Assembly: GCF_000762875.2 (NCBI RefSeq)
Contig: NZ_JRMP02000005.1
Span: forward strand, 100,626 to 164,625
DNA: 64,000 nucleotides
Source of the DNA: Helicobacter saguini
Lineage (GTDB): Bacteria; Campylobacterota; Campylobacteria; Campylobacterales; Helicobacteraceae
Reading direction: 5' to 3'
Of the stretch, positions 34,586 through 43,351 are shown in pieces. The stretch's first letter is position 1, and every line of letters begins with the position of its first letter. A program made the translations under genes and the position numbers. The notes beneath the pieces are model-generated. The model made no database searches. It was not told where the DNA came from and was given only the letters and a program-made list of their open reading frames with translations.

Positions 34586-35896
34586 ATGTATAAAAATAAA
34601 TTAGATTCAAAAAAACCAAATAATTCTTATAAAAAAATAAGCAAAAATCCAAATTCTAGCACACAAACAACATCATTTATAGAATCTTATTTTTTTTATC
34701 CAAGTTTTTGGCAGAAAGTGTTGAGTTTTACGCTATTGCCGATTAGTTTTATTTATTTTTTGATTGCTTTTGGTTTAAAAAGTTTTGGGAGAAAAAAGGA
34801 TTTTGGAGTAAAAATTATAAGTGTTGGGAATCTTGTAAGTGGTGGGGCTGGGAAGACGCCTTTTGTGATTGCTTTGTGTGAATTTTTAGAATCTAAAAAG
34901 TTAGGAAATTTGCAAGTTTTAGAAACTAAAAATACTGATTTTAGTAATAAAGATTCTAATCAAATTGTAGAATCTAGTAATATAGATTCTATAGAATCTA
35001 GTCGCTTAGATTCTAATAAAAAAAACAAAAATAGCGATATTTACATTATTTTACGCGGTTATAAACGCAAAAGTAAGGGTTTGGTTATTGTGCGAGATTC
35101 TAGTGGAATTAAGTGCGATGTGGCTCAAAGTGGCGATGAAGCGATGCTAATTGCCCAAAATGTGCGCTCAAACGTGCTAGTATGTGAAAATCGCTCTCTT
35201 GCAATAATGCACGCAAAATCGCGTGGCGCGCGCCTTATAATCCTTGATGATGGCTATCGTTTTAGGTTTAAAAAGTTTGATATTTTGCTGCGACCCGCCT
35301 TGCAGCCATTTTTCCCTTTTACCTTGCCTAGTGGGTATTATCGCTTGCCGCCTAGATTCTATAAAAATTGTAATTTGTCTTTGCGTGAAAATAGCGACTA
35401 CACGCGATTTGTGGATGTTGAGATTGTGGAATCTAAGCAAAATTTACAGGCTCAAATTTCTCCTTTATTTTCAGTGGGTGGGAATGGGCGGGACATTGAA
35501 ATGCAGGAGAAATTTGAGTCTGCAAATTTTCATAAAAATACTGAATCTAATAATTTAGATTCTAAAAAGTTAGAAAATATAGAATCTAATTTGCAAGATT
35601 CTAAAAATTTTACACCCACGTTTATTTTAGCAACTGCGATTGCAAATCCTTCGCGCCTGCAATCTTACACGCAAAACCTGCAAATATGCCACAAGTTTTT
35701 TTTAAATGACCACGATGAATTTGACGAGCAGATTCTAAAAAACTTACTAGAAAAATACAATGCAAACTACATTTTAATGACGCAAAAAGATTATGTAAAA
35801 TGCGAGCATTTCGCTCTGCCCATCGCCCTTTTAAAGCTTAAAATGAAAATAGATTCTAAGGCATTGCAAAAAATCTCTGCATTTATAGAATCTTAA
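34586..35896 (+). CDS. lpxK: Tetraacyldisaccharide 4'-kinase
   Basis: Phosphorylates the lipid A precursor disaccharide at the inner membrane. Membrane anchor at about 43-63, Walker A GGAGKTP at 86-92, YIILRGYKRKSKGL, then GDEAMLIAQ and the Walker-B-like LIILDDGYRFRFKKFDILL. 436 residues versus about 310-330. Inserts of ESS/DSN units occur at about 113-150 and 285-350; the second contains a G4-loop hairpin (35451-35518). The first 30 residues before SFWQKVL are also extra. The core is intact, and the gene is essential in most Gram-negatives. Confidence 0.95.
   Translation: MYKNKLDSKKPNNSYKKISKNPNSSTQTTSFIESYFFYPSFWQKVLSFTLLPISFIYFLIAFGLKSFGRKKDFGVKIISVGNLVSGGAGKTPFVIALCEFLESKKLGNLQVLETKNTDFSNKDSNQIVESSNIDSIESSRLDSNKKNKNSDIYIILRGYKRKSKGLVIVRDSSGIKCDVAQSGDEAMLIAQNVRSNVLVCENRSLAIMHAKSRGARLIILDDGYRFRFKKFDILLRPALQPFFPFTLPSGYYRLPPRFYKNCNLSLRENSDYTRFVDVEIVESKQNLQAQISPLFSVGGNGRDIEMQEKFESANFHKNTESNNLDSKKLENIESNLQDSKNFTPTFILATAIANPSRLQSYTQNLQICHKFFLNDHDEFDEQILKNLLEKYNANYILMTQKDYVKCEHFALPIALLKLKMKIDSKALQKISAFIES
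35451..35518. repeat. Hairpin with four-run G-quadruplex loop in lpxK
   Basis: Arms 35451-35464 (CTCAAATTTCTCCT) and 35505-35518 are perfect over 14 bp, extendable to 18 with one mismatch. The 40-nt loop holds GGGTGGGAATGGGCGGG at 35476-35492 (loops 1, 3, 1). Here the G-rich strand is the coding strand. Confidence 0.9.
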
Positions 35897-36007
35897 TACT
35901 TAAATATTCAAATTAATTTTAAAATAGCATATTTTTTACAAAAAGTAACTATTAGTGTTTTATTTTAGAATCTTTTTACAAAAAGTGATATATGTAAATT
36001 AAATCGA

Positions 36008-36013
36008 TATAAT
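36008..36013 (+). promoter_or_regulatory. -10 box of the aldehyde dehydrogenase gene
   Basis: TATAAT in ATCGATATAATG, about 66 bp before the ATG, leaving a moderately long leader. Confidence 0.45.
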
Positions 36014-36079
36014 GTAACAAGCAATATGATACTTATCCTTAAAAATATTGCCAAATTTCAAAACTTTAAGAGGTGAAAA

Positions 36080-37588
36080 ATGAGTAATTTCAAAGATAGT
36101 AAAAATGTGTTTAAGTCGCGATATGAAAACTTTATCAATGGTGGTTGGGTTGCCCCAGTGGATGGCAAATACACGCAAAATAAAAGCCCTATAAATGGGC
36201 AAGTGCTATGCGAAGTGCCGCTCTCAAGTGAAAAAGACATCGAAAAAGCCCTAGATGCCGCACAAGCCGCCAAAGACAAATGGGGGCAAACAAGCATCCC
36301 TGAACGAAGCAGAATCTTGCTAAAAATCGCCGATAGAATCGAGGAAAATTTGGAAAAAATCGCTTATGCTGAGACATGGGATAATGGTAAGCCTATTCGC
36401 GAAACCTTGAACGCTGATATACCGCTTAGCGCAGACCATTTCCGCTATTTTGCAGGTTGTATAAGGGCGCAAGAGGGTGCGATTAGCGATATTGACCATG
36501 ATACCGTGGCGTATCATTTTCACGAGCCACTAGGCGTTGTAGGGCAGATTATCCCTTGGAATTTTCCGCTTTTGATGGCAGCGTGGAAACTTGCTCCTGC
36601 CCTTGCTGCTGGGAATTGTATCGTGTTAAAACCAGCAAGTGCTACCCCCGCGTCTATCCTTGTGCTTTTTGATATTATCGGCGATTTGCTCCCCGCAGGT
36701 GTCGTAAATATCGTAAATGGCAGCGGTAGCAAAATCGGTAAGCACCTAGCCACTAGCCCAAAGATTGCAAAGGTTGCATTTACAGGTAGCACGAGCGTTG
36801 GGCGGCAGATTATGCAGTTTGCCACTGAAAATATTATCCCTTGCACGCTCGAGCTTGGCGGAAAGTCGCCAAATATTTTCTTTGAGGATATTTTCGAGCA
36901 TGAAGATGCGTATTTGGATAAGGCGGTGGAGGGCTTGGTGCTATTTGCATTTAATCAAGGTGAGGTTTGCACTTGTCCGTCACGTGCGTTAATTCAAGAG
37001 AGCATTTATGATAAATTTATCGCAAAAGTGCTTGAACGTGTCAAGGCGATAAAGGTTGGGAATCCGCTTGATAAGGACACGATGATGGGCGCTCAAGTGG
37101 ATGAAACGCAGGTAAAAACCATCCTAAATTATATCGACATCGGTAAAAAAGAGGGTGCGCAGCTTCTTATCGGTGGGGAGAAAAATGAGCTAGGTGGCGA
37201 CCTTGCGAATGGTTGCTACATTAAGCCTACGATTTTCAAAGGGAATAATAAAATGAGAATCTTTCAAGAGGAAATCTTTGGTCCCGTTTTGGCTGTGACA
37301 ACTTTTAAGGATGATAAAGAGGCGCTAGAAATCGCAAATGATACGATTTATGGGCTAGGAAGCGGGGTTTGGACGCGTGATATTAATCGCGCATATCGCT
37401 TTGGTCGTGGCATTCAAGCGGGGCGCGTTTGGACTAATTGCTATCACGCATATCCAGCCCACGCCGCATTTGGCGGATATAAGCAAAGCGGCATAGGACG
37501 CGAAACGCACAAAATGATGCTAGAGCATTACCAGCAAACAAAAAACGTGCTAGTTAGCTATTCAATCAACAAACTTGGGTTTTTTTAG
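36080..37588 (+). CDS. NAD-dependent aldehyde dehydrogenase (AldB/ExaC type)
   Basis: Oxidises aldehydes such as acetaldehyde to acids. The 502 residues match the family. [20 protein letters not shown] is the cofactor entry motif, [11 protein letters not shown] the NAD loop, [14 protein letters not shown] the general-base Glu block and [14 protein letters not shown] the catalytic Cys block; the double-Cys CTCPSR form is typical of AldB/ExaC enzymes. Inserts are absent. AAGAGGTG upstream acts as ribosome-binding site. Monocistronic. Confidence 0.94.
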   Translation: MSNFKDSKNVFKSRYENFINGGWVAPVDGKYTQNKSPINGQVLCEVPLSSEKDIEKALDAAQAAKDKWGQTSIPERSRILLKIADRIEENLEKIAYAETWDNGKPIRETLNADIPLSADHFRYFAGCIRAQEGAISDIDHDTVAYHFHEPLGVVGQIIPWNFPLLMAAWKLAPALAAGNCIVLKPASATPASILVLFDIIGDLLPAGVVNIVNGSGSKIGKHLATSPKIAKVAFTGSTSVGRQIMQFATENIIPCTLELGGKSPNIFFEDIFEHEDAYLDKAVEGLVLFAFNQGEVCTCPSRALIQESIYDKFIAKVLERVKAIKVGNPLDKDTMMGAQVDETQVKTILNYIDIGKKEGAQLLIGGEKNELGGDLANGCYIKPTIFKGNNKMRIFQEEIFGPVLAVTTFKDDKEALEIANDTIYGLGSGVWTRDINRAYRFGRGIQAGRVWTNCYHAYPAHAAFGGYKQSGIGRETHKMMLEHYQQTKNVLVSYSINKLGFF

Positions 37589-38394
37589 GAACTAGCTAGA
37601 ATCTAGATTCTATAAATATAGTTCACAAAAGAGCTTTTTTACAATCTGTTTGTTTAAAAACTAGCGGTAATTGTAAATATTACACTAAAAGTCCGCTTAG
37701 TTATGATGTTATAAAATGTTAAACTATATTTAATTTAAAAAATCTTAATTTTTGTTTAAAAAACTTTTGATGTTTAGAATCGTGAAACTGTTGGTTGTGA
37801 ATGCAAAGATAGAATCTTAACTCGCCTTTTTCTAGGTTAATAAAGTTTTTCTCTATTTTCTTTTTTTAAGAATGTTTTAGTATACTTTTTTGTATTTGGT
37901 GGTTTTATAGATTCTAAGATTCTAACTTTGGCGGAAAACACAATCTAATATAGAATAATACCATGTAGTCCAACAAGGGAAGAAAAGACATAAGGAAATA
38001 TAGAATCTAACAATAACACCTTTAACTAACTTAACTATTTACGCCAACACTAATAACTATCTAATCATTTTCACATTTGGAGCAAATATATATTATGGTT
38101 ACAATATGTTTGCATAAACTAGATTCTTACCATCTACTAGGCTATGGAGATATGTCAAGTAATATTTCAATAGGCTTTCTTAGCTCTGTTTTAATTAACT
38201 CAATCTATCCGCTAGGACGTCAATACTTACAGGTGGGGTATAGATTCTAAGAATTTGTATTTTATAAAAAAGAGCCATCAAGCGAGCATTAGGGCAAAAT
38301 GCATATAAACTCGCAAACTCCAATCGACTTTAAAAGTAAATACTATCAAAAGACATTGCATACCAAACGATGTAAAATGAAATTCTTTTGATAT
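37589..38394. other. 806-bp gene-free gap with a barrel-gene relic
   Basis: Starts with an AGAATCTAGATTCT palindrome. The rest is AT-rich with stops in all frames apart from the short relic at 38095-38250. No RNA gene recognised. Confidence 0.5.
38095..38250 (+). pseudogene. Possible C-terminal relic of an outer-membrane protein gene
   Basis: A 51-codon frame ends LGRQYLQVGYRF, the terminal pattern of Helicobacter barrels. Just upstream in another frame, FTFGANIYYGYNMF also looks like a barrel strand. No ribosome-binding site or upstream portion survives. Judged on pattern only. Confidence 0.4.
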
Positions 38395-38622
38395 TTATTT
38401 CTTGTGTCCCTTACGATACTCAACTATCATTTGATAAACCTCGTCTTTTAACAGTAGTTTTTTCTTTTTTAGCACTTCAATCTCTTGATTGCTAAGTGGC
38501 TCGATACCATTTTCAGCGTTTTTAATTTGCTGGTCTAGCTCGTTATGCTCGTTGAAAATCTTTTCAAAATGTGCATTGTGCTGCTTTAACTCCGTGATTT
38601 CCTCTCGATACTCATGAAACAT
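38395..38622 (-). CDS. DUF465 (YdcH-like) small protein
   Basis: 75 residues, almost entirely helical and charged (MFHEYREEITELKQHNAHF, then LDQQIKNAENG, LKKKKLLLKDEVYQMI), fitting the DUF465 helical hairpin family. Function unknown. AGGAG precedes the ATG. It has no AGAWTCT copy. Confidence 0.8.
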   Translation of the reverse strand: MFHEYREEITELKQHNAHFEKIFNEHNELDQQIKNAENGIEPLSNQEIEVLKKKKLLLKDEVYQMIVEYRKGHKK

Positions 38623-38684
38623 GTCCTACTCCTTTATGTAAAAATTCCTATATTGTAAAATAAAAAAATTAATATGTATAGAAT

Positions 38685-39953
38685 CTATAAGCAATCTTGC
38701 CCATTTATTATTAATCGTGTAACTTTTTTGGCATTTAGTATAAAATTTGTCGCGACAAAATCATTTTTAGATTCTATCTTAAATATCGCTAAATCAGGGC
38801 TTTTACCCACTTTTAGCATTCCATTATTTAGATTTAATGCCTTTGCAGGACGCGAAGTCATTGCTAGGATTAAATTTTGGCAAATAGATTCTATAAAGTT
38901 AGAATCTAAATTATGATTTTTAGAATTTTTAAAATCTAAAATATCAAAATTTTGAATACTACAAAACAACGCACTTCTTGCTTCATTTAGCAAATTCACA
39001 TCATTATTCGAGCTTTTCCCATCGGTTGCAATGATTGTATTTTCGCCCATTTTTGCATTCAAAAGCAGGTTTGAGCGCGGACAAGAAATTATTGCATTTC
39101 CCTGCTTATAAATACCCTTTCTTACGCTATTATCGGCATATAAACAATGCGTAAAAATCGCTTTGCAACCATTAAAAAGCGTAAGAAAACTTTCAATGCT
39201 AAAGCCTGGTTTTGTATTTTGCAGCCCAAAATATCGCGTGAAAAACTCCCTAAAATAGCCACTTTGACGCGTTAGCCACTCAAATTCGCACTTAGATTCT
39301 AAAAAATGCGCTGAAAGCAATAAATTATGTTTTTTTGCCAAATTTACCGCATAATTTGCAAGCTTAAAATTAACTGAATAAGGCGAGTGAATAGCGATGG
39401 CAGGCTGAAAGTTTTTATTTTTTAAGCTTAAAGTTTGCTTAAGTCTAGAATCTAAACTAGCCTTTTGAGCGTTGAAATTTGCTTCAAGCGCGCCGATTAC
39501 TTCATGGCAAAAAATCACTTTGAGCTTAGAATCTAGCAAAAACTGCAAGTCCAAATCATAGCTAGAAATCGCGCAAACACTGCCCACACCGCTATTTAGC
39601 TGCTCTTTTATAGCGCGTTTTATCGCCGCATTTGCGCCACGCAAAACCGCACCACGATTATCCATAACGCTGTTTAACCAACTACCAAAATCGCCATACA
39701 CAAAGCTAGAATCATTCTTACTAAACTCAAAATGAATGTGGCTATTAATCAATGCTGGGAGTAATATATGATTTTTATAGAATCTAGATTCTGTAATTTT
39801 TTTGTATTTTTGTTCTAATTTTTGAAAGTCATCAATTTCAATAATTCTATCATTATCAAAAACAATACCACCATTTTTAATCACTTGAAAATCTTTAGAA
39901 TCTCTAGATTCTATATCACAGGGCAAAATAATACTCGCGCCAATTAGTTTCAT
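38685..39953 (-). CDS. Aminofutalosine deaminase (amidohydrolase)
   Basis: Deaminates 6-amino-6-deoxyfutalosine in the futalosine route to menaquinone, which Helicobacter uses. An amidohydrolase barrel: LLPALINSHIHFEF (HxH metal pair), FCHEVIG, AIHSPYSVN, LLSAHFLES (His), IFTHCLYAD and ATDGKSSNND (metal Asp). The order matches H. pylori HP0267. 422 residues with small DSK/ESN insertions. It is not next to other mqn genes here. An alternative role as another deaminase is less likely. Confidence 0.85.
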   Translation of the reverse strand: MKLIGASIILPCDIESRDSKDFQVIKNGGIVFDNDRIIEIDDFQKLEQKYKKITESRFYKNHILLPALINSHIHFEFSKNDSSFVYGDFGSWLNSVMDNRGAVLRGANAAIKRAIKEQLNSGVGSVCAISSYDLDLQFLLDSKLKVIFCHEVIGALEANFNAQKASLDSRLKQTLSLKNKNFQPAIAIHSPYSVNFKLANYAVNLAKKHNLLLSAHFLESKCEFEWLTRQSGYFREFFTRYFGLQNTKPGFSIESFLTLFNGCKAIFTHCLYADNSVRKGIYKQGNAIISCPRSNLLLNAKMGENTIIATDGKSSNNDVNLLNEARSALFCSIQNFDILDFKNSKNHNLDSNFIESICQNLILAMTSRPAKALNLNNGMLKVGKSPDLAIFKIESKNDFVATNFILNAKKVTRLIINGQDCL

Positions 39954-39977
39954 AATTTTCCTATTAATTTATAGAAT

Positions 39978-40766
39978 CTACTCCAAACCCACAGGCTCAA
40001 TAAAAGGCACGTGTGTGCCAATCACTTGCAAATTATCACGTCTAAATTCATTTAGTAGATTCTGCCGCACTCGCACCGCCTCACTAGGATTGACATCATA
40101 AATCACGGCGATATTTGGCATCTTAATTTGTATGTCAAAGACATGCAGCAAGTCGGCAAAAAACACAAGATTTTCCCCAATCATAATCACATTGTGTCCG
40201 GGAGTATGTCCGTACGCACGAAGCGCGCGCAGGCTCACACTAGGCGTTTCTATCAAATATTTATCGTGATTTATGTAGCTAATTTTCTTAAACGCATTGA
40301 TAGAATCTTTTGCTAAGCCGCCTTGCTTTTGCCAATAATCATATTCAAGCTTGTCAATTATTAGCTCCGCATTCTTAAAATTATTCCCATTTTGCCCCAA
40401 AATGCCGCCGATATGGTCAGGGTGAGCGTGCGTAATAATGATGTGCGTGATAGAATCTGGCGTGATTTTTAGGCTCTTTAGCCGCTCAAAAAGGACATTT
40501 TGTGTCTCTTTAAAGCCCGTATCAATCAACGCGGTGAAATTCTCGCCCTTTATTAGCACCACATTGTGCCTATTTTGCGGGAGTTCTTTTTTATTTATGA
40601 AGTCCTTTTGGGCGTCATTATTTGGGATTAGAATCTTTTTATTGACATCGCTATTTTTTAGCGAAATGATATAGGCATCCGCCTTGTCAATGTGCGTGTG
40701 GTAAATGTTTTCCTCCGCTTGTAACAACGCAAAAAACGCAAAGAAAAATATTAGAATCTGTTTCAT
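39978..40766 (-). CDS. Exported metallo-beta-lactamase-fold hydrolase
   Basis: 262 residues from the ATG at 40766 (AAAGG 8 bases upstream; an upstream TTG is less likely). Signal peptide MKQILIFFFAFFALLQA. The metal motif is IIITHAHPDHIGG, with further ligands in RAYGHTPGHNV and VFFADLLHV, and GTHVPF near the end. Substrate unknown; relatives include lactonases and thioesterases. It follows the deaminase gene's upstream side on the same strand, 24 bp apart. Confidence 0.85.
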   Translation of the reverse strand: MKQILIFFFAFFALLQAEENIYHTHIDKADAYIISLKNSDVNKKILIPNNDAQKDFINKKELPQNRHNVVLIKGENFTALIDTGFKETQNVLFERLKSLKITPDSITHIIITHAHPDHIGGILGQNGNNFKNAELIIDKLEYDYWQKQGGLAKDSINAFKKISYINHDKYLIETPSVSLRALRAYGHTPGHNVIMIGENLVFFADLLHVFDIQIKMPNIAVIYDVNPSEAVRVRQNLLNEFRRDNLQVIGTHVPFIEPVGLE

Positions 40767-40802
40767 ATTTAAACCTTTCAAATTAAGATATGAGATTGTA
40801 TC

Positions 40803-41225
40803 TTAAAATTTCAAATCTTTAATGTCAAAATACGCCTTTAGCTCCCTTTGTGGATTGATAATATCTATTAGTTCTTGCGGCTTTTTGCCCTTTTTATACA
40901 TATAATATAGGTAAAAAAATGGTGCATTATTATTAATTTTTATACTCTGCGTAGGAAAAATCAAATGCGAAATTTCATCATAAAAAAACGACACATACAC
41001 ACTTTCAATCCCATTTAAGTGTAAAATCTCACCAAGCCTAAAGGCAGATTCAAACGCATCAGATAATATAACATAAAACGCATCCTTATTAATTTCTTTT
41101 TCTAGCTTTTTAATATTATTGTTATTAAAAGCCACGATAACTACGCATTTATCGCAATTTATCTCATAATCTCTAGCACATAAAATACTAAAAAATATAA
41201 TGAAAATACTAAAAATTTTAGACAT
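40803..41225 (-). CDS. Small exported protein, unknown function
   Basis: 140 residues with a signal peptide (MSKIFSIFIIFFSILCA). Contains YEINCDKCVVIVAFNN with a CxxC pair. No domain recognised. Located 36 bp upstream of the metallo-hydrolase gene on the same strand, so possibly cotranscribed. AAAGGA precedes the ATG. Confidence 0.6.
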   Translation of the reverse strand: MSKIFSIFIIFFSILCARDYEINCDKCVVIVAFNNNNIKKLEKEINKDAFYVILSDAFESAFRLGEILHLNGIESVYVSFFYDEISHLIFPTQSIKINNNAPFFYLYYMYKKGKKPQELIDIINPQRELKAYFDIKDLKF

Positions 41226-41363
41226 ATATATCCTTTTTAAAATGTTCTAAAAATTAGAATCTTTTAGAATCTAAAAATGCAATTAATAAGATTGTATCTT
41301 AAAAATATTAAACTAAGCGTTTATTTTTTAGTGTTATTATTTTTAAAACAAAAAGGAGTGCAA

Positions 41364-42185
41364 ATGATAGAGACATGTTTATTCCCCGCAGCTGGCTATG
41401 GGACGCGATTTTTACCCGCTACAAAGGCAATGCCAAAAGAAATGCTACCGATTTTAACAAAGCCACTCATTCAATACGGCGTAGAAGAGGCGTTGAATGC
41501 GGGCTGCCGCACGATGGCAATCGTCACAGGACGCGGCAAACGAAGCATCGAAGACCACTTTGACATAAGCTACGAGCTAGAACACCAAATCAATGGCACA
41601 AGCAAAGAAAGCCTACTAAATGAAATCCGCAACATAATGGAAACAGCGACTTTCAGCTACACACGCCAAAAGGAAATGCGAGGGCTAGGACACGCGATAC
41701 TAACGGGCGAAACGCTTGTGGGGCGAAATCCATTCGCGGTGATTTTGGCGGACGACTTGTGCTACAACGATGGCGAGGGCGTTTTGACGCAAATGATGCG
41801 CGTGTATGAGAAATACCGCTGCTGCGTGGTCGCTATCCAAGAGGTCGAAAAAAACGAGGTTAATAAATATGGGATAATTAGCGCGGATACAATCGATGAT
41901 GGAATCTACAAGGTCAAAGATATGGTTGAAAAGCCTGAAATATCGCTCGCGCCATCCAACCTAGCAATTATCGGTCGCTACATTTTAACGCCTGATATTT
42001 TTAACATTTTACGCACGACAAAGCCAGGAATTAATGGCGAACTGCAAATCACAGACGCACTTTTGGAGTTGGCAAAGCTAGGTCGCGTAATCGCGTATAA
42101 ATTCAAAGGAATCCGCTATGACTGCGGTAGTATCGATGGCTTTGTAAAGGCTACGAATGATTTTTACACACGAATGAAAAAGTGA
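41364..42185 (+). CDS. galU: UTP-glucose-1-phosphate uridylyltransferase
   Basis: Makes UDP-glucose for surface polysaccharides. The start at 41364 with AAAGGAG gives 273 residues, the family length; the 29 codons upstream are not conserved. Motifs: FPAAGYGTRFLPATKAMPKE (nucleotide binding), GRGKRSIEDHFD, GLGHAILTGE, ADDLCYN and MVEKP. No AGAWTCT insert, with higher G+C than the repeat-rich neighbours. Confidence 0.97.
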   Translation: MIETCLFPAAGYGTRFLPATKAMPKEMLPILTKPLIQYGVEEALNAGCRTMAIVTGRGKRSIEDHFDISYELEHQINGTSKESLLNEIRNIMETATFSYTRQKEMRGLGHAILTGETLVGRNPFAVILADDLCYNDGEGVLTQMMRVYEKYRCCVVAIQEVEKNEVNKYGIISADTIDDGIYKVKDMVEKPEISLAPSNLAIIGRYILTPDIFNILRTTKPGINGELQITDALLELAKLGRVIAYKFKGIRYDCGSIDGFVKATNDFYTRMKK

Positions 42186-42194
42186 TATTATAGA

Positions 42195-42920
42195 CTATCC
42201 TATTCTATCCTCTAACTCGCGTAGCATGCCACGCAGTTGCTTTGAGATAGATTCTGTGTAGTCTTGCTTAGATTCTATGCAGTCCATCATACCGATAATG
42301 CCACCATAAGCCAAGTATAGATTTTCAAACAAAATGCGCTCTTTTGTATCAAATGTGTTAAAGTCGCTTTTACGCGCAATTAGCGTCTCAAAACTATCAC
42401 AATAACGAGAAATAAACTCATACAAACTATCCAAATCTCGCTTAAAAATCGCATTTGCCTTTTCAATATCATTCACATTAAAATGCAGCCGTTTTAGATA
42501 GCTCACATTGTAGCTATAAGGGAAATTCTGCACATCGCTAAGGGCAGAAAATAGACGTTTAAAAGTCTTAATATACTCGATATAATCAGCATTTTTACTA
42601 TTAGATTCACTAGATTGAGCATTATCTTTAGAATTTAGCGCGTTTAAAATCTCATCAAAAATGCCCTTTTTACCAAAAATCTCGCCTTCAAAAGTATTAA
42701 ACTTAGAATCTTTTTGCCCCTTAAAATCTTTAAAATCATTAAAAAAGTCTTTTTCAAAACCCTTAAAAATATCGCTACTGCCGCTTTTTACATCCTTTGC
42801 GACCTTGCTTGCTAAATCTTTTACGCCGTTTTCACCGCCATCTTTATATGCTTTATAGACCTTGCGAAGTGTGTATAACGCGGCTATGCCTAAGCCAAAT
42901 TTTACTAAACCTTTTAACAT
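42195..42920 (-). CDS. Membrane-anchored protein, unknown function
   Basis: 241 residues. A short hydrophobic N-terminal segment (LVKFGLGIAALYTLRKVYKAY), then a Lys/Asp/Phe-rich region (about 40-75) and a helical C-terminal half (SALSDVQNFPYSYNVSYLKR, YEFISRYCDSFETLIAR). No known domain was identified. AAGGAG precedes the ATG. Convergent with galU, 9 bp apart. Confidence 0.55.
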   Translation of the reverse strand: MLKGLVKFGLGIAALYTLRKVYKAYKDGGENGVKDLASKVAKDVKSGSSDIFKGFEKDFFNDFKDFKGQKDSKFNTFEGEIFGKKGIFDEILNALNSKDNAQSSESNSKNADYIEYIKTFKRLFSALSDVQNFPYSYNVSYLKRLHFNVNDIEKANAIFKRDLDSLYEFISRYCDSFETLIARKSDFNTFDTKERILFENLYLAYGGIIGMMDCIESKQDYTESISKQLRGMLRELEDRIG

Positions 42921-42981
42921 ACATTCTCCTTAAAGTTTTGTTAGAATCAAAAATTAGATTCTATAATATAAAGGATAAATT

Positions 42982-43326
42982 ATGTTAAAGATGCTTAGAT
43001 TTTTTGTGATTTTTTTGCTTAGCGGCGTTGTTTTGGCTGGCGAGTTAAAGCCATATAATGATGTCAATGAAGTCCTAAAAGATTTGAAAAAAAGTCTAAA
43101 TCTAGCTAGTAAAATCGCTACGATTGATAAGAAAAATAGCACACGTTACGAGCTTTTGGGTAAGGCTGTGACCCTGCAAGGGATAATGTGTCGCAGGAGT
43201 GAAATATCGCAATTTGTAATCGTGCAAAAAGCCTTTGAAATCCTGCGTCACAATCACGGTGAGATAAATAGCGATTACATCGTTTTCACAGAAAACTGCC
43301 GAAATATGTTTGGGTTGTATGAGTAA
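42982..43326 (+). CDS. Small exported protein, unknown function
   Basis: 114 residues with a signal peptide ending near VVLAGELK. Two Cys in the mature part (MCRRSEIS, ENCRNMFG) may form a disulfide. AAGGA precedes the ATG. It lies 25 bp before pbpC on the same strand, so a link to peptidoglycan synthesis is possible but unproven. Confidence 0.6.
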   Translation: MLKMLRFFVIFLLSGVVLAGELKPYNDVNEVLKDLKKSLNLASKIATIDKKNSTRYELLGKAVTLQGIMCRRSEISQFVIVQKAFEILRHNHGEINSDYIVFTENCRNMFGLYE

Positions 43327-43351
43327 TACGAAATGTTACTAAATAAACATT

